Shown: one piece after another, positions 8,300 to 18,800 of the stretch
How the letters are laid out: each line of letters opens with the position of its first letter
How positions within the stretch are numbered: the stretch's first letter is position 1
Source: Streptomyces sp. NBC_00569
GTDB taxonomy: Bacteria > Actinomycetota > Actinomycetes > Streptomycetales > Streptomycetaceae
Assembly: GCF_036345255.1 (NCBI RefSeq)
Contig: NZ_CP107783.1
Coordinates: forward strand, 3,583,501-3,647,500
Reading direction: 5' to 3'
DNA length: 64,000 nt
Translations under genes and position numbers: made by a program
The notes under the pieces: generated by a model
Seen by the model: only the letters and a program-made list of their open reading frames with translations
What the model was told of the DNA's origin: nothing
Databases searched by the model: none

Positions 8300-8893
8300 T
8301 CAGATCTGCACGGTCTGCGGCTTGAACGCGGGACGCTTGGACTCGTACTCCGCGATGTCACCCTCGCTCTGGAGCGTGATGCTGATGTCGTCCAGGCCGT
8401 TCAGCAGCCGCCAGCGCGCGTTCTCGTCGAGCTCGAAGGCGGCGGTGATGCCCTCGGCCCGTACTTCACGCGCCTCCAGGTCGACCGTGATCTCGGCCTG
8501 GGGGTCGTTCTCCACCAGGTCCTGGAGCGCGTCCACGACCTTCTGGTCGAGCACCACCGTGAGCAGGCCGTTCTTGAGCGAGTTGCCGCGGAAGATGTCG
8601 GCGAAGCGCGAGGAGATGACGGCCTTGAAGCCGTAGTTCTGCAGCGCCCACACCGCGTGCTCGCGGGAGGATCCGGTGCCGAAGTCGGGACCTGCCACCA
8701 GGACCGTGGCGCCCTCGCGTTCGGCCTTGTTCAGCACGAACTCGGGGTCCTTGCGCCAGGCCTCGAAGAGCCCGTCCTCAAAACCGTCCCTGGTGACCTT
8801 CTTGAGCCAGTGGGCGGGGATGATCTGGTCGGTGTCGACGTTGCTGCGGCGCAGCGGGACGGCCCGGCCGGTGTGCGTGGTGAATGCTTCCAT
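8300..8893 (-). CDS. leuD: 3-isopropylmalate dehydratase small subunit
   Basis: LeuD is the swivelling small subunit of isopropylmalate isomerase, which pairs with LeuC to convert 2- to 3-isopropylmalate; the same enzyme handles citramalate in the threonine-independent isoleucine route. The 197-residue protein begins [26 protein letters not shown] and contains the active-site loop [17 protein letters not shown]. Length is typical. It starts 6 bp after the leuC stop, so the pair is co-translated. The transcript ends at the 8228-8261 hairpin. Confidence 0.97.
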   Translation of the reverse strand: MEAFTTHTGRAVPLRRSNVDTDQIIPAHWLKKVTRDGFEDGLFEAWRKDPEFVLNKAEREGATVLVAGPDFGTGSSREHAVWALQNYGFKAVISSRFADIFRGNSLKNGLLTVVLDQKVVDALQDLVENDPQAEITVDLEAREVRAEGITAAFELDENARWRLLNGLDDISITLQSEGDIAEYESKRPAFKPQTVQI

Positions 8894-8899
8894 GGCTGA

Positions 8900-10330
8900 T
8901 CAGACTCCAGCGGGCGTACGGGCGTCAGTGTCGGACAGGTCGGCCGGAGCGGCCAGGTGGCCAAGCACGGCGGTGGCGGCGGCCACCTGGGGCGAGACCA
9001 GGTGCGTACGGCCACCCTTGCCCTGCCGTCCCTCGAAGTTGCGGTTCGAGGTGGACGCGGAGCGCTCGCCGGGGGCGAGTTGGTCGGGGTTCATGCCCAG
9101 ACACATCGAGCAGCCCGCGTGCCGCCATTCGGCGCCGGCCTCCTTGAAGACCTTGTCCAGGCCCTCGGAGACGGCCTGCAGACCCACCCGAGCGGAGCCG
9201 GGAACGACCAGCATCCGTACGCCGTCGGCGACTTTGCGGCCCCCGACGATCTCGGCGACGGCGCGCAGGTCCTCGATGCGGCCGTTGGTGCACGAACCTA
9301 CGAAGACGGTGTCGACCTTGATGTCGCGCAGCGGCTGCCCGGCGGTCAACCCCATGTATTCCAGGGCCTTTTCGGCGGCGAGGCGCTCCGAAGCGTCCTC
9401 GTACGAAGCAGGGTCGGGGACCTGTGCCGACAGGGGGGAGCCCTGGCCGGGGTTGGTGCCCCAGGTGACGAACGGCGACAGCGCGGCGGCGTCGATGACG
9501 ACCTCGGCGTCGAATTCCGCGTCGTCGTCCGACTTCAGCGTCTTCCAGTACGCCACCGCGGCGTCCCAGTCCTCGCCCTTGGGGGCGTGCGCGCGGCCCT
9601 CGAGGTAGGCGAAGGTGGTCTCGTCGGGGGCGATCATGCCCGCGCGGGCGCCGGCCTCGATCGACATGTTGCAGATGGTCATGCGGGCTTCCATCGAGAG
9701 CTTCTCGATGGCAGAGCCGCGGTACTCCAGGATGTAGCCCTGGCCGCCACCCGTACCGATCTTCGCGATGATGGCGAGGATCAGGTCCTTGGCGGTGACG
9801 CCGTCGGGCAGCTCGCCGTCGACGGTGATGGCCATCGTGCGGGGACGGGCCAGCGGCAGCGTCTGGGTCGCCAGGACGTGCTCGACCTGGGAGGTGCCGA
9901 TGCCGAAGGCCAGCGCGCCGAACGCGCCGTGCGTGGACGTGTGGGAGTCGCCGCAGACGACCGTGGTGCCCGGCTGGGTCAGGCCCAGCTGCGGGCCGAC
10001 GACGTGCACGACGCCCTGCTCGACGTCACCCAGCGAATGCAGACGCACACCGAAGTCGGCACAGTTCTTGCGCAGCGTCTCCAGCTGGGCGCGCGAGACC
10101 GGGTCCGCGATCGGCTTGTCGATGTCGAGGGTCGGGGTGTTGTGATCCTCGGTCGCGATGGTGAGGTCGAGGCGCCGCACCTGGCGACCGGCCTGACGCA
10201 GGCCGTCGAAGGCCTGCGGGCTGGTCACCTCGTGCAGCAGGTGCAGATCGATGAAGAGGAGGTCGGGCTCGCCCTCGGCGCGCCGGACGACGTGGTCGTC
10301 CCAGACCTTCTCCGCGAGTGTCCTACCCAT
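8900..10330 (-). CDS. leuC: 3-isopropylmalate dehydratase large subunit
   Basis: LeuC is the [4Fe-4S] aconitase-type catalytic subunit. Its cluster ligands are visible as the Cys of [12 protein letters not shown] and the two Cys of [13 protein letters not shown]. The substrate-loop motif [13 protein letters not shown] is also present. The 476-residue form starts at ATG 10330 ([15 protein letters not shown]), preceded by GGAGGG; a longer frame to 10366 lacks that support. It is divergent from ndgR, whose product is a known activator of leucine genes in Streptomyces. Window context adds cimA and ilvE, so several branched-chain steps sit within 55 kb. Confidence 0.97.
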   Translation of the reverse strand: MGRTLAEKVWDDHVVRRAEGEPDLLFIDLHLLHEVTSPQAFDGLRQAGRQVRRLDLTIATEDHNTPTLDIDKPIADPVSRAQLETLRKNCADFGVRLHSLGDVEQGVVHVVGPQLGLTQPGTTVVCGDSHTSTHGAFGALAFGIGTSQVEHVLATQTLPLARPRTMAITVDGELPDGVTAKDLILAIIAKIGTGGGQGYILEYRGSAIEKLSMEARMTICNMSIEAGARAGMIAPDETTFAYLEGRAHAPKGEDWDAAVAYWKTLKSDDDAEFDAEVVIDAAALSPFVTWGTNPGQGSPLSAQVPDPASYEDASERLAAEKALEYMGLTAGQPLRDIKVDTVFVGSCTNGRIEDLRAVAEIVGGRKVADGVRMLVVPGSARVGLQAVSEGLDKVFKEAGAEWRHAGCSMCLGMNPDQLAPGERSASTSNRNFEGRQGKGGRTHLVSPQVAAATAVLGHLAAPADLSDTDARTPAGV

Positions 10331-10458
10331 CGCTTTCCCTCCGGCCGGCATCGTGAGCCGGCCCAACTAGAGATCGTGGTCGCCGACGTCCGTACCCCTC
10401 GTACCGGACGTGAACGTCCCGGCCCGTTGGTCTGCGGGCCGCCGTAAGTACAGGGTGT

Positions 10459-10483
10459 CAAGTTTCACGGGAAATTGAACTTG
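10459..10483. promoter_or_regulatory. Inverted repeat between leuC and ndgR (candidate NdgR operator)
   Basis: CAAGTT and AACTTG form a perfect 6-bp inverted repeat with a 13-nt AT-rich spacer. A GTTTCAC heptamer occurs twice nearby (in the spacer and at 10485-10491). IclR regulators bind such sites and NdgR is known to act on leuCD, so this is a reasonable operator candidate; the exact site is inferred. Confidence 0.5.
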
Positions 10484-10515
10484 CGTTTCACAGAGTGAGA
10501 CGCGAGTATCGACGC

Positions 10516-11232
10516 ATGGACAACTCTAGCGGCGTCGGCGTTCTGGACAAGGCGGCCCTTGTTCTCAGCGCCCTGGAGTCCGGTCCGGCCACCCTCGCGG
10601 GGCTGGTCGCGGCGACCGGACTGGCAAGACCCACGGCACACCGTCTCGCCGTGGCACTGGAACACCACCGGATGGTGGCGCGTGACATGCAGGGCCGGTT
10701 CATCCTCGGCCCGCGCATGGCCGAGCTGGCCGCGGCGGCGGGCGAGGACCGCCTGCTCGCGACGGCGGGCCCGGTACTCACCCACCTCCGGGACGTGACG
10801 GGCGAGAGCGCGCAGCTCTATCGCCGGCAGGGCGACATGCGCATCTGTGTCGCGGCCGCCGAGCGCCTGTCGGGGCTCAGGGACACCGTCCCCGTGGGCT
10901 CCACGCTCACGATGAAGGCGGGCTCGTCGGCGCAGATCCTGATGGCCTGGGAGGAGCCCGAGCGCCTCCACCGCGGCCTCCAGGGCGCCCGCTTCACGGC
11001 GACGGCCCTGTCGGGCGTGCGGCGCCGCGGCTGGGCCCAGTCGATCGGCGAGCGGGAGCCGGGCGTCGCGTCCGTCTCCGCACCGGTGCGCGGCCCCTCG
11101 AACCGCGTCGTCGCGGCGGTCTCGGTCTCCGGGCCGATCGAGCGCCTGACACGCCACCCGGGCCGCATGCACGCGCAGGCCGTCATCGACGCGGCGGGCC
11201 GCCTCTCCGAGGCCCTTCGCCGCACCGGCTGA
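10516..11232 (+). CDS. ndgR: IclR-family regulator of amino-acid metabolism
   Basis: NdgR is a conserved Streptomyces IclR regulator controlling leucine, methionine and related amino-acid genes. The 238-residue protein has an N-terminal winged HTH (VLDKAALVLSALESGPATL, then LAGLVAATGLARPTAHRLAVAL) and a C-terminal IclR effector domain (SAQLYRRQGDMRICVAA, GSTLTMKAGSSAQILMAW). ATG 10516 gives the MDNSSGVGVLDKA start I remember for NdgR; an ATG-like codon at 10495 would add seven residues. No Shine-Dalgarno is obvious. It is divergent from leuCD across 185 bp with an inverted repeat. Confidence 0.93.
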   Translation: MDNSSGVGVLDKAALVLSALESGPATLAGLVAATGLARPTAHRLAVALEHHRMVARDMQGRFILGPRMAELAAAAGEDRLLATAGPVLTHLRDVTGESAQLYRRQGDMRICVAAAERLSGLRDTVPVGSTLTMKAGSSAQILMAWEEPERLHRGLQGARFTATALSGVRRRGWAQSIGEREPGVASVSAPVRGPSNRVVAAVSVSGPIERLTRHPGRMHAQAVIDAAGRLSEALRRTG

Positions 11233-11342
11233 CCCTCCCCCACCACACCGCCCCGTCTCGGGCCGGCCGCTTCAACGCCGCAGCGACCGGCCCGAGTTGA
11301 GACTCGGTGAGACTTTCCCGCCCACGTGCTCCGGGCAACGCG

Positions 11343-11373
11343 AAGAGGCCCTCCCCTGTGGGGAGGGCCTCTT
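11343..11373 (-). terminator. Terminator of the tRNA operon
   Basis: Perfect 14-bp stem (AAGAGGCCCTCCCC and its complement) with a 3-nt loop, 10 nt past the 3' end of the last tRNA-Glu. It also lies downstream of ndgR on the other strand and may serve both. Confidence 0.85.
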
Positions 11374-11382
11374 GCTGTCTTG

Positions 11383-11455
11383 TACCCCCGACCGGATTCG
11401 AACCGGCGCTACCGCCTTGAGAGGGCGGCGTGCTAGGCCGCTACACAACGGGGGC
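11383..11455 (-). tRNA. tRNA-Glu (CTC), copy 1
   Basis: 73 nt with the full cloverleaf: acceptor GCCCCCG/CGGGGGT (G1-U72), anticodon stem CCGCC/GGCGG around loop CTCTCAA, and T-arm GGTTCGAATCC. The CCA is not encoded. Identical to the copy at 11586-11658. Confidence 0.96.
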
Positions 11456-11483
11456 AAGGATCTTGTGTTGCCACACGATCCAG

Positions 11484-11555
11484 CTGGGCTACCAGGACTC
11501 GAACCTAGAACAACGGAACCAGAAACCGTCGTGTTGCCAATTACACCATAGCCCA
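11484..11555 (-). tRNA. tRNA-Gln (CTG), copy 1
   Basis: 72 nt; acceptor TGGGCTA/TAGCCCA, anticodon loop TTCTGGT giving CTG, T-loop TTCGAGT. CCA is not encoded. In Streptomyces this tRNA is charged with Glu by GluRS and then amidated by GatCAB. Confidence 0.95.
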
Positions 11556-11585
11556 ATGCGATCCAGGCCTGGATGGCCCGATCAG

Positions 11586-11658
11586 TACCCCCGACCGGAT
11601 TCGAACCGGCGCTACCGCCTTGAGAGGGCGGCGTGCTAGGCCGCTACACAACGGGGGC
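11586..11658 (-). tRNA. tRNA-Glu (CTC), copy 2
   Basis: 73 nt, base-for-base the same as copy 1. Anticodon CTC. CCA is not encoded. Confidence 0.96.
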
Positions 11659-11720
11659 CCTAGCGATCCTGCATGAAAAACAGCGGGTGCGACCCGGACT
11701 GTCCCCCTGGGAAGGATCTG

Positions 11721-11793
11721 TACCCCCGACCGGATTCGAACCGGCGCTACTGCCTTGAGAGGGCAGCGTGCTAGGCCGCTACACAACGGGGGC
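11721..11793 (-). tRNA. tRNA-Glu (CTC), variant copy 3
   Basis: 73 nt, same as the other two except for a compensated change in the anticodon stem (CTGCC/GGCAG instead of CCGCC/GGCGG). Pairing is preserved, which supports a functional gene. Confidence 0.95.
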
Positions 11794-11834
11794 TTTGCGG
11801 ATCTGGAATCCGCGATGCAGATAAGCTCTGCGAG

Positions 11835-11906
11835 CTGGCCTACCAGGACTCGAACCTAGACTAACGGAACCAGAAACCGTCGTGCTGCCAATTACACCAT
11901 AGGCCA
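11835..11906 (-). tRNA. tRNA-Gln (CTG), copy 2
   Basis: 72 nt. It differs from copy 1 by a compensated swap in the acceptor stem (TGGCCTA/TAGGCCA) and a few changes in the D and anticodon-arm flanks. Anticodon CTG. First tRNA of the leftward cluster. Confidence 0.95.
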
Positions 11907-11994
11907 TCAAAAAGCAACCCCTTGCGAGGGTTCTGTTTGATTTACGCTTCCGGGTCCGGCCTGTCGGCCCGTTTCCCTTGGCGCAGGAAGAACA

Positions 11995-12723
11995 TTACCC
12001 GAAGGTGGACGGCGCTCCAAAACGGGTATCCGGGGCCAGCAGGGCGGGGAGCTGATCGAGCGCTGTGATGCGGGTGAGTTCGGGACGGCCGCCGGTCCGC
12101 GCACGGTCCAGCCAGATGCCGGTGAGCCCCGCCTCCTCGGCTCCGCGGGCGTCGGTGTCGGGCTGGTCGCCGACGTACGCGACCTCGTGCGGGGGCAGTT
12201 CCAGGGCCTCGCAGGCGGCGTGGAAGGCGGCGGCCTGCGGTTTGGCCACGCCGAGTTCGGCGGCGCAGACGACGGCCTCGAAGCGGTCCCTGACGCCGAG
12301 GACGCGCAGCTTGCGGTCCTGGTTGTGGAGCGAGGAGTTGGACAGGACCGCGTGCCGGTAGCGCTCCGCGAGCAGGTCGAGCACGGGGACGGTGTCGGGG
12401 AAAAGCGCCCAGGCGGCCTCGTAGTGGACGATGTAGCGCCCGAACCAGGCGTCCGCCTCGGCGTCGTCCATGTCGTCGGCGCCGCGCTCCACGAAGGCCC
12501 GTACGCGATTGCGGCGCTGGCTCTCCCAGTCGGTCTCGCCCGACTCGAAGCGCGCCCAGTGCTCCCGGGTGAGGGTGCGCCAACGGGCGAGGGCCTGGCC
12601 GACGGAGGTGAATCCGTCGGCCAGGCCCTCGGCCCGAAGGTGGTCCCGCATTCCCGCGCGGTCCGCGTTCGCGTAGTCGAAGATCGTGTCGTCTACGTCC
12701 CACAGGACCGCGCGGATCGGCAT
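11995..12723 (-). CDS. HAD-family hydrolase
   Basis: A 242-residue haloacid dehalogenase-type phosphatase. Motif I is LWDVDDTIFDYANAD (nucleophile Asp about residue 9), motif II is the Ser of LSNSS, motif III the Lys in GVAKPQ, and motif IV is GDQPDTDARGA. A helical cap lies between motifs I and II, as in subfamily I. The substrate is unknown; cousins act on small phosphorylated metabolites. It starts 10 bp after gltX and is followed by the tRNAs, all on the same strand. Confidence 0.88.
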   Translation of the reverse strand: MPIRAVLWDVDDTIFDYANADRAGMRDHLRAEGLADGFTSVGQALARWRTLTREHWARFESGETDWESQRRNRVRAFVERGADDMDDAEADAWFGRYIVHYEAAWALFPDTVPVLDLLAERYRHAVLSNSSLHNQDRKLRVLGVRDRFEAVVCAAELGVAKPQAAAFHAACEALELPPHEVAYVGDQPDTDARGAEEAGLTGIWLDRARTGGRPELTRITALDQLPALLAPDTRFGAPSTFG

Positions 12724-12733
12724 GTGCCCGAGC

Positions 12734-14209
12734 TTAGGCCGTGAGCTTGGCCAGGGCGGCGTCGATGCGGGTCAGAGTCTTGTCCTTGCCCAGGATCTCC
12801 AGGGACTCGAAGAGGGGCAGGCCGACCGTGCGGCCGGTGACGGCGACGCGGACCGGGGCCTGCGCCTTGCCGAGCTTGAGGCCGTGCTCCTCGCCGGCGG
12901 CCAGGACGGCCTCCTTGAGGGAGTCGGCCGACGCCCAGTCGGCGGCCTCGAGCTTCGCGCGGGCCGTGGTCAGGAGGCCGACCGGGTCGCCCTTCATGGC
13001 CTTGGTCCAGGACGCCTCGTCCTCCACCGGCTCCTTGAGGAACAGGAAGTCGACGTTGGCCGTGATGTCGGACAGGACCGTCACGCGGGTCTGCGCGTGG
13101 GGGGCGATGGCCTCCCAGGCCGCCTGGTCGAAGTCCTCGGGCGCCCAGTTGGCGAACGGGGCGCGCAGCCACGGCTCGCAGGCCTCCGCGAACGCCTTCG
13201 CGTCCAGCATGCGGATGTGGTCGCCGTTGATCGACTCGGCCTTCTTGAGGTCGAAGCGCGCCGGGTTCGAGTTGACGTCCGCGAGGTCGAACTTCGCGAC
13301 CATGTCCTCGATCGAGAAGACGTCCTGGTCGGCCGAGAAGGACCAGCCGAGCAGGGACAGGTAGTTGAGCAGGCCCTCGGGCAGGAAGCCGCGCTCGCGG
13401 TAGAGGTTGAGCGACGCCTGCGGGTCACGCTTGGAGAGCTTCTTGTTGCCCTCGCCCATGACGTACGGCAGGTGACCGAAGGCGGGCGTGAGCTTCGCGA
13501 TGCCGAGCTCGGTGAGCGCCTTGTAGAGGGCGATCTGGCGGGGTGTGGAGGAGAGCAGGTCCTCGCCGCGCAGGACGTGGGTGATCTCCATCAGGGCGTC
13601 GTCGACCGGGTTGACCAGCGTGTACAGCGGGGCGCCGTTCGCGCGGACGATGCCGAAGTCCGGGACGTTCTCCGGCTGGTAGGTGATCTCGCCGCGGACC
13701 AGGTCCTCGAAGGTGATCGCCTCGTCGGGCATGCGGAAACGGACGATGGGCTGCCGGCCCTCGGCCTCGTACGCGGCGATCTGCTCGGCGCTCAGGTCGC
13801 GGCAGTGGCCGTCGTAACCGGAGGGCTTGCCGGCGGCGCGGGCGGCGTCGCGGCGGGCGTCGAGCTCCTCGGTGGAGCAGTAGCAGCGGTAGGCGTGACC
13901 GGCGGCGAGGAGCTTCTCGGCGACGTCCTTGTAGATGTCCATGCGCTGCGACTGGCGGTACGGCGCGTGGGGGCCGCCGACCTCGGGGCCCTCGTCCCAG
14001 TCGAAGCCGAGCCAGCGCATCGAGTCGAGGAGCTGCTCGTACGACTCCTCGGAGTCGCGGGCCGCGTCGGTGTCCTCGATGCGGAAGACCAGGGTGCCCT
14101 GGTTGTGCCGGGCGTAGGCCCAGTTGAACAGCGCCGTGCGGACCAGGCCCACGTGGGGGTTGCCGGTCGGGGACGGACAGAAACGTACGCGGACGTTCGC
14201 GTTAGCCAC
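12734..14209 (-). CDS. gltX: Glutamyl-tRNA synthetase
   Basis: Class I synthetase of 491 residues. The HIGH signature is [18 protein letters not shown] (HVGL at 19-22) and the KMSKS signature is KLSKR at about 256. Streptomyces lack GlnRS, so this enzyme is expected to be non-discriminating and to charge both tRNA-Glu and tRNA-Gln; both tRNAs lie just downstream on the same strand. It overlaps the FAH-family gene by 8 bp. Length and domain order are normal. Confidence 0.97.
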   Translation of the reverse strand: MANANVRVRFCPSPTGNPHVGLVRTALFNWAYARHNQGTLVFRIEDTDAARDSEESYEQLLDSMRWLGFDWDEGPEVGGPHAPYRQSQRMDIYKDVAEKLLAAGHAYRCYCSTEELDARRDAARAAGKPSGYDGHCRDLSAEQIAAYEAEGRQPIVRFRMPDEAITFEDLVRGEITYQPENVPDFGIVRANGAPLYTLVNPVDDALMEITHVLRGEDLLSSTPRQIALYKALTELGIAKLTPAFGHLPYVMGEGNKKLSKRDPQASLNLYRERGFLPEGLLNYLSLLGWSFSADQDVFSIEDMVAKFDLADVNSNPARFDLKKAESINGDHIRMLDAKAFAEACEPWLRAPFANWAPEDFDQAAWEAIAPHAQTRVTVLSDITANVDFLFLKEPVEDEASWTKAMKGDPVGLLTTARAKLEAADWASADSLKEAVLAAGEEHGLKLGKAQAPVRVAVTGRTVGLPLFESLEILGKDKTLTRIDAALAKLTA

Positions 14210-14990
14210 GCTTGATCACCTTGTTGGTGAGAGTGCCGATGCCTTCGATGGTGACGGCGACCTCGTCGCCGACGTTGAGCGGGCCGACCCCTTCCGGGGT
14301 GCCCGTGAGGATCACGTCGCCGGGGAGCAGCGTCATGGCCTCGGAGATGTTGACGATCAGGTCCTCGATCGAGTGGATCATCTGGGACGTGCGGCCGAGC
14401 TGGCGCTGCTGTCCGTTGACCGTGCACTGGATCGTCAGGTCGCTGGGGTCGAGGTCCGTCTCCACCCAGGGGCCGAGCGGGCAGGAGGTGTCGAAGCCCT
14501 TGGCCCTGGCCCACTGCTTCTCGCGCTTCTGGACGTCACGCGCGGTGACGTCGTTCGCGCAGGTGTAGCCGAGGATGACGTCCTTGACGCGCTCGCGCGG
14601 GACCTCGCGGCACATGCGGCCGATGACCACGGCGAGCTCGGCCTCGTGGTGCAGTTCCTGCGAGAAGGAGGGGTACGCGATCTCGTCGCCGGGACCGATC
14701 ACCGAGGTGGACGGCTTGAAGAACGCGAAGGGGGCGTCCGGGACCTCGTTGCCCAGTTCCTTCGCGTGTTCCGCGTAGTTGCGGCCGAAGGCGACGACCT
14801 TGTTCGGGAGCACCGGCGGCAGGAGCCTGACCTTGCTCAGCGGGACCTTCGTGCCGGAGAGTTCGAAGTCCGCGAACGGAATGCCCTTGATGATGTCGAG
14901 GACAAGCCCATCGGTCGTTCCGGGGGGACTGTCGCCCTCGACCGCGCCGAAGGCGACATTGCCGTCGATGGAGAATCTGGCGATGCGCAC
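14202..14990 (-). CDS. Fumarylacetoacetate hydrolase-family protein
   Basis: A 262-residue FAH-fold protein: a short N-terminal domain, then the metal-binding core with [11 protein letters not shown] (His/Glu), NDVTARDVQ and GTPEGVGPL. Members hydrolyse, isomerise or decarboxylate beta-keto or 2-oxo acids such as acylpyruvates and oxaloacetate with Mg2+; which one applies here is unknown. Length matches the short bacterial FAHD1-like type. It precedes gltX with an 8-bp overlap, so it heads the FAH-gltX-HAD-tRNA run. Confidence 0.88.
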   Translation of the reverse strand: MRIARFSIDGNVAFGAVEGDSPPGTTDGLVLDIIKGIPFADFELSGTKVPLSKVRLLPPVLPNKVVAFGRNYAEHAKELGNEVPDAPFAFFKPSTSVIGPGDEIAYPSFSQELHHEAELAVVIGRMCREVPRERVKDVILGYTCANDVTARDVQKREKQWARAKGFDTSCPLGPWVETDLDPSDLTIQCTVNGQQRQLGRTSQMIHSIEDLIVNISEAMTLLPGDVILTGTPEGVGPLNVGDEVAVTIEGIGTLTNKVIKRG

Positions 14991-15081
14991 GGGTGCCTTG
15001 CGCCCCTCTACTTCCGCTGGCTGGAGTCTGACGCCCCAGGCTAACGCGGCGCGGGCCCCCGGCCTCGCGGATTGCCGCGCG

Positions 15082-15279
15082 TCAGGACGCGACGGGCGTC
15101 TGCTCCGGGGCTTCCATCAGGATGGCGCGGCGCGGGTTGGCCGTCTGCGCGGGGAGTTCGACGGAGTACTCCGGGAGCTCCGGTGCCGTCTGCAGCTCGT
15201 CGGCGTCCTTGAGGTGCATCAGCGTCGTGCGCCGGGGGTTGGCGATGTTGCGGAACATCGTGGACTTCACAGTCTTCAT
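15082..15279 (-). CDS. Small protein with duplicated ANPRR motif
   Basis: A 65-residue protein made of two similar halves: IANPRRTTLMHL near the N-terminus and TANPRRAILMEA near the C-terminus, linked by an acidic, proline-containing stretch (DADELQTAPELPEYSVELP). There is no Cys, signal peptide or membrane segment. Start at ATG 15279 has only a weak AAGG; GTG at codon 4 or ATG at codon 8 are alternatives. It lies between the FAH gene and conservon 1, at a place where S. coelicolor has a small orphan gene as I recall. Function unknown. The internal repeat suggests a binding or recognition element used twice. Confidence 0.6.
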   Translation of the reverse strand: MKTVKSTMFRNIANPRRTTLMHLKDADELQTAPELPEYSVELPAQTANPRRAILMEAPEQTPVAS

Positions 15280-15857
15280 GTGTCGCTCGTGACCTTGTCG
15301 GTGCGGGCGCCCGCGGGGCGCCGGTTGTCGGATTCGCCATCCCTGTAAAGCGTCAGGCTAAACATCTGATTCCCGTCGAAAGCGAGGAAGAGGCGAAGTT
15401 CTTCATGTGAGTTTCCTCACCAGAGGGCGGGCAAAAGTTTCAATTCGGACCCGATGTGCGTCGTACCGAAAAGGGCATTCCGCCACTGAAGCCACCATTC
15501 CGCTCCCGATCATGGCGACTGGGACACCCCCGGGGTGTAGGTGGAACGTCAGTAAAAGTCCGTTATCGATGAGATCACTTTCTACGTCTCGTGACGCACC
15601 CCTCACAAGGCGTCACACTGGTCCGGTCCTGACCCTCGGCCCTTGTTGGAGATCCTGCACTGTGCTGGAATTCGCGGGACCGCCGCGAGATCGAGCCGGC
15701 GCGCACGGGGCGCAACGCAGCGCCGAGTCGCGGCGGGAAGGGGGAGCAGCGCCGGTCACCGACGACCGAAGGGGGCGTGTCAGCTCGCCCCCGAACTACG
15801 CCGACACCGTCCCGTCCGCGCACGCGGGGGACGCCTGGTCCAGAGGTTGCGACGCTA
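15280..15857. other. Long intergenic region before conservon 1
   Basis: 578 bp without a convincing gene. Base composition at 15400-15600 is clearly less GC-rich than the surroundings. It holds an inverted repeat GTGACGC-N12-GCGTCAC at 15591-15616, which could be an operator or hairpin for the cvn1 operon. A minus-strand 67-codon frame (15403-15606) has untypical codons including TTA and is not called. Confidence 0.5.
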
Positions 15858-18800
15858 GTGCAGGGACGTAAGAACAGGGATGGCAGCGCTGCGGCGGAGC
15901 CGGAGCCGCGCGGCGGGACTGGCCCGATGACAGGCAGTTCCTCGCCCCAGCACGCCCAGAACCCGGGCCGGACCGCCTCCGTCGAGGGCAGTACGGCGGC
16001 CTCGGCCGCGCCCAAGACCGCCGCGAAGCCGAAGAGCCCGACCGGCCCCGGCTCGCGAATAGCTCTTCGCAACTGGCGTATCTCCACCCGCCTGGTGTCG
16101 CTGCTCGCCCTCCCCGTGGTCGCCGCGACCTCCCTCGGCGCGCTGCGTATCGGCGAGTCGATGAGCGACATCCAGCAGCTCGACAACATGAAGCTGCTGA
16201 CCGACATGACCAAGCAGGCCACCGAGCTCGCGTCCGCGCTCCAGGAGGAGCGCGACCAGTCGGCGGGCCCGCTGGCCAATGGCGGCAAGGCGACCGAGGA
16301 CTACACCGTCAAGGGAGCGCGCCAGAAGACCGACCGCGCGCGCAAGGCCTTCATGGAAGGCACCTACGAGATCACCGACGGGTCCAGCAACAGCGGTCTC
16401 GACGGTGTGCAGGACCACGTCACGCAGATCGCCGGCCAGCTCAACAACCTCAAGGGCATCCGGCAGGACGCGTTCAAGGACCGCAGCACCTCGTCCCAGA
16501 CGATCGACGCCTACAGCCGCCTCGTCGAGCAGCTCCTGTCGCTGTCCACCGACATGGCGCAGGCGACCAGCAACCCCGAGATGATCAAGCGCACGCGCGC
16601 CCTGGCGTCGTTCTCCTCCGCCAAGGAGTACGCGTCCGTGCAGCGCGCCGTCATCGCGGCCGCCCTGCCCCCGAACGACCGTGACTTCGGCAAGCTCTCC
16701 GAGACCGACCGCCGCTACGGCGAGTCCGCGCTGGAGAACCAGGAGTCCGACCTCAAGGGCTTCAGCTCCGTCTACGGAAACGTCGCCGCCACCGAGCTGA
16801 TGAAGCCCATCGACTCGGGCAACGCGACGATCAAGGCCGCCGACCAGTACGCCCGCCGCGCCCTCAGCCAGGAGGGCGGCATCAGGATCCAGGACAAGCG
16901 GTCCTACAAGGACTGGGTCGACGCGGACAGCCAGCGTCTGCAGGAAATGTCCAAGATCGAGCTGACGCTGCTCAACCAGATGGAGCAGCAGGCCCGCGAG
17001 CTGCGCAACGAGTCCGAGCGCACGGCCATCATCAACGGTGCGCTGATCCTGCTCGTCCTCGGCGTCTCGCTCGTCGGCGCGTTCGTCGTGGCCCGGTCCA
17101 TGATCCGCTCGCTGCGCCGGCTCCAGGACACCGCCACCAAGGTCGCCCAGGACCGCCTGCCCGAGCTGGTCAAGCAGCTGTCCGAGTCGGACCCGCAGGA
17201 CGTCGACACCTCCGTCGAGTCCGTCGGTGTGCACTCGCGCGACGAGATCGGCCAGGTGGCCTCGGCCTTCGACGACGTGCACCGCGAGGCGGTCCGTCTG
17301 GCCGCCGAGCAGGCCCTCCTGCGGGGCAACGTCAACGCGATGTTCACCAACCTCTCGCGCCGTTCCCAGGGTCTTATCCAGCGCCAGCTCTCGCTGATCT
17401 CCGAGCTGGAGTCGCGCGAGGCCGACCCCGACCAGCTGTCCTCGCTGTTCAAGCTCGACCACCTCGCGACCCGTATGCGCCGTAACGGTGAGAACCTCCT
17501 CGTTCTCGCCGGTGAAGAGCCCGGCCGCCGCTGGACCCGCCCGGTCCCGCTGGTCGACGTCCTGCGCGCCGCCGCCTCCGAGGTGGAGCAGTACGAGCGC
17601 ATCGAGCTGGCCTCGGTCCCCTCGACCGAGGTCGCCGGACGCGTCGTCAACGACCTCGTGCACCTGCTCGCCGAGCTGCTCGAGAACGCGACCTCCTTCT
17701 CCTCGCCGCAGACCAAGGTCAAGGTCACCGGTCACGCGCTGCCCGACGGCCGTGTGCTCATCGAGATCCACGACACCGGCATCGGCCTCTCCCCCGAGGA
17801 CCTCGCCGCGATCAACGAGCGGCTCGCGTCGCCGCCCACCGTGGACGTGTCGGTCTCGCGCCGCATGGGTCTGTTCGTGGTCGGCCGTCTGTCGCAGCGT
17901 CACGGCATCCGTATCCAGCTCCGCCCGTCCGACTCCGGCGGTACGACGGCACTCGTCATGCTGCCCGTCGACGTCGCCCAGGGTGGCAAGAAGGCTCCGG
18001 GCAAGCCCGGTCCCGGCGCCGCCTCCGGTGGCCCCGCCGCCGCGCAGGCCGCCGCCGGTGTGGCCGCCGCACGGCGTGGGGTCGGCGCGGGTCCGCAGGG
18101 CGGTCCCGGCGGTGCGAGTGGTGCGGGTCGGCTCGGTGCCGGTCCCGGCGCGACACGTCCGCAGGTCGCCGGCTCGGGTCCGCGCGCGGCGCTGCCCAGC
18201 CGTGACGGCAACGGGCCGCAGGCACCTCAGTCTCCGCAGTCCCAGCAGCCGCAGCAGTCCCCTCAGCAGGGGCGTCCGGCTCCGGCCGGACTGTTCGGCG
18301 CGCAGGCCGGCCCGCAGGGTGGTCCCGGCCAGGGTCAGGGCCTCGGCCAGGGCCCGGGCCAGAACGGTCCCGTGCCGCCCCAGCAGCGTACGAACCAGTC
18401 TCCCGAGCAGGGTCGCAGGCCGGTCCTGCCGCCGCGTGGCGGTCCCCGTGCCGAGCTGCCCGGGGGCAACCCCCAGCCGCGCGTGCCGAGTTGGGGCAAC
18501 GACGACGCGCAGCCGCCCGTGCCGCGCGCCTCGCTCGACGCGCCGCGCGGGCACGAGGAGCCGGACTCCACGTCGCAGTTCCCGCGGGTGGACGACCGTC
18601 AGGGCCCCGGCTCGACGGCCGAGTTCCCCCGGCCCGACTTCGACGGGCCCCGTCCCGGCGCGCCCGCCCCGCTCGACCAGGGCCAGGGTCAGGACACGGG
18701 TGCGTTCGTCCGTAACGACGTCTTCGGCGGCCACCAGAGCCAGTCGCAGAACCCGAACCACTTCCAGCCCCAGAACCAGGCGCCCGGCCAGCCGCAGAAC

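Noticed and set aside
11383..11906. tRNA cluster with identical copies as integration (att) site of a mobile element
   Set aside because: No integrase, excisionase or transposase nearby, and the identical stretches are complete tRNA genes in a normal operon.
15403..15606. 67-codon minus-strand frame before cvn1 (contains a TTA codon)
   Set aside because: GC at third positions is low and irregular, no ribosome site, no similarity recognised. A bldA-controlled small gene would be interesting but is not supported.
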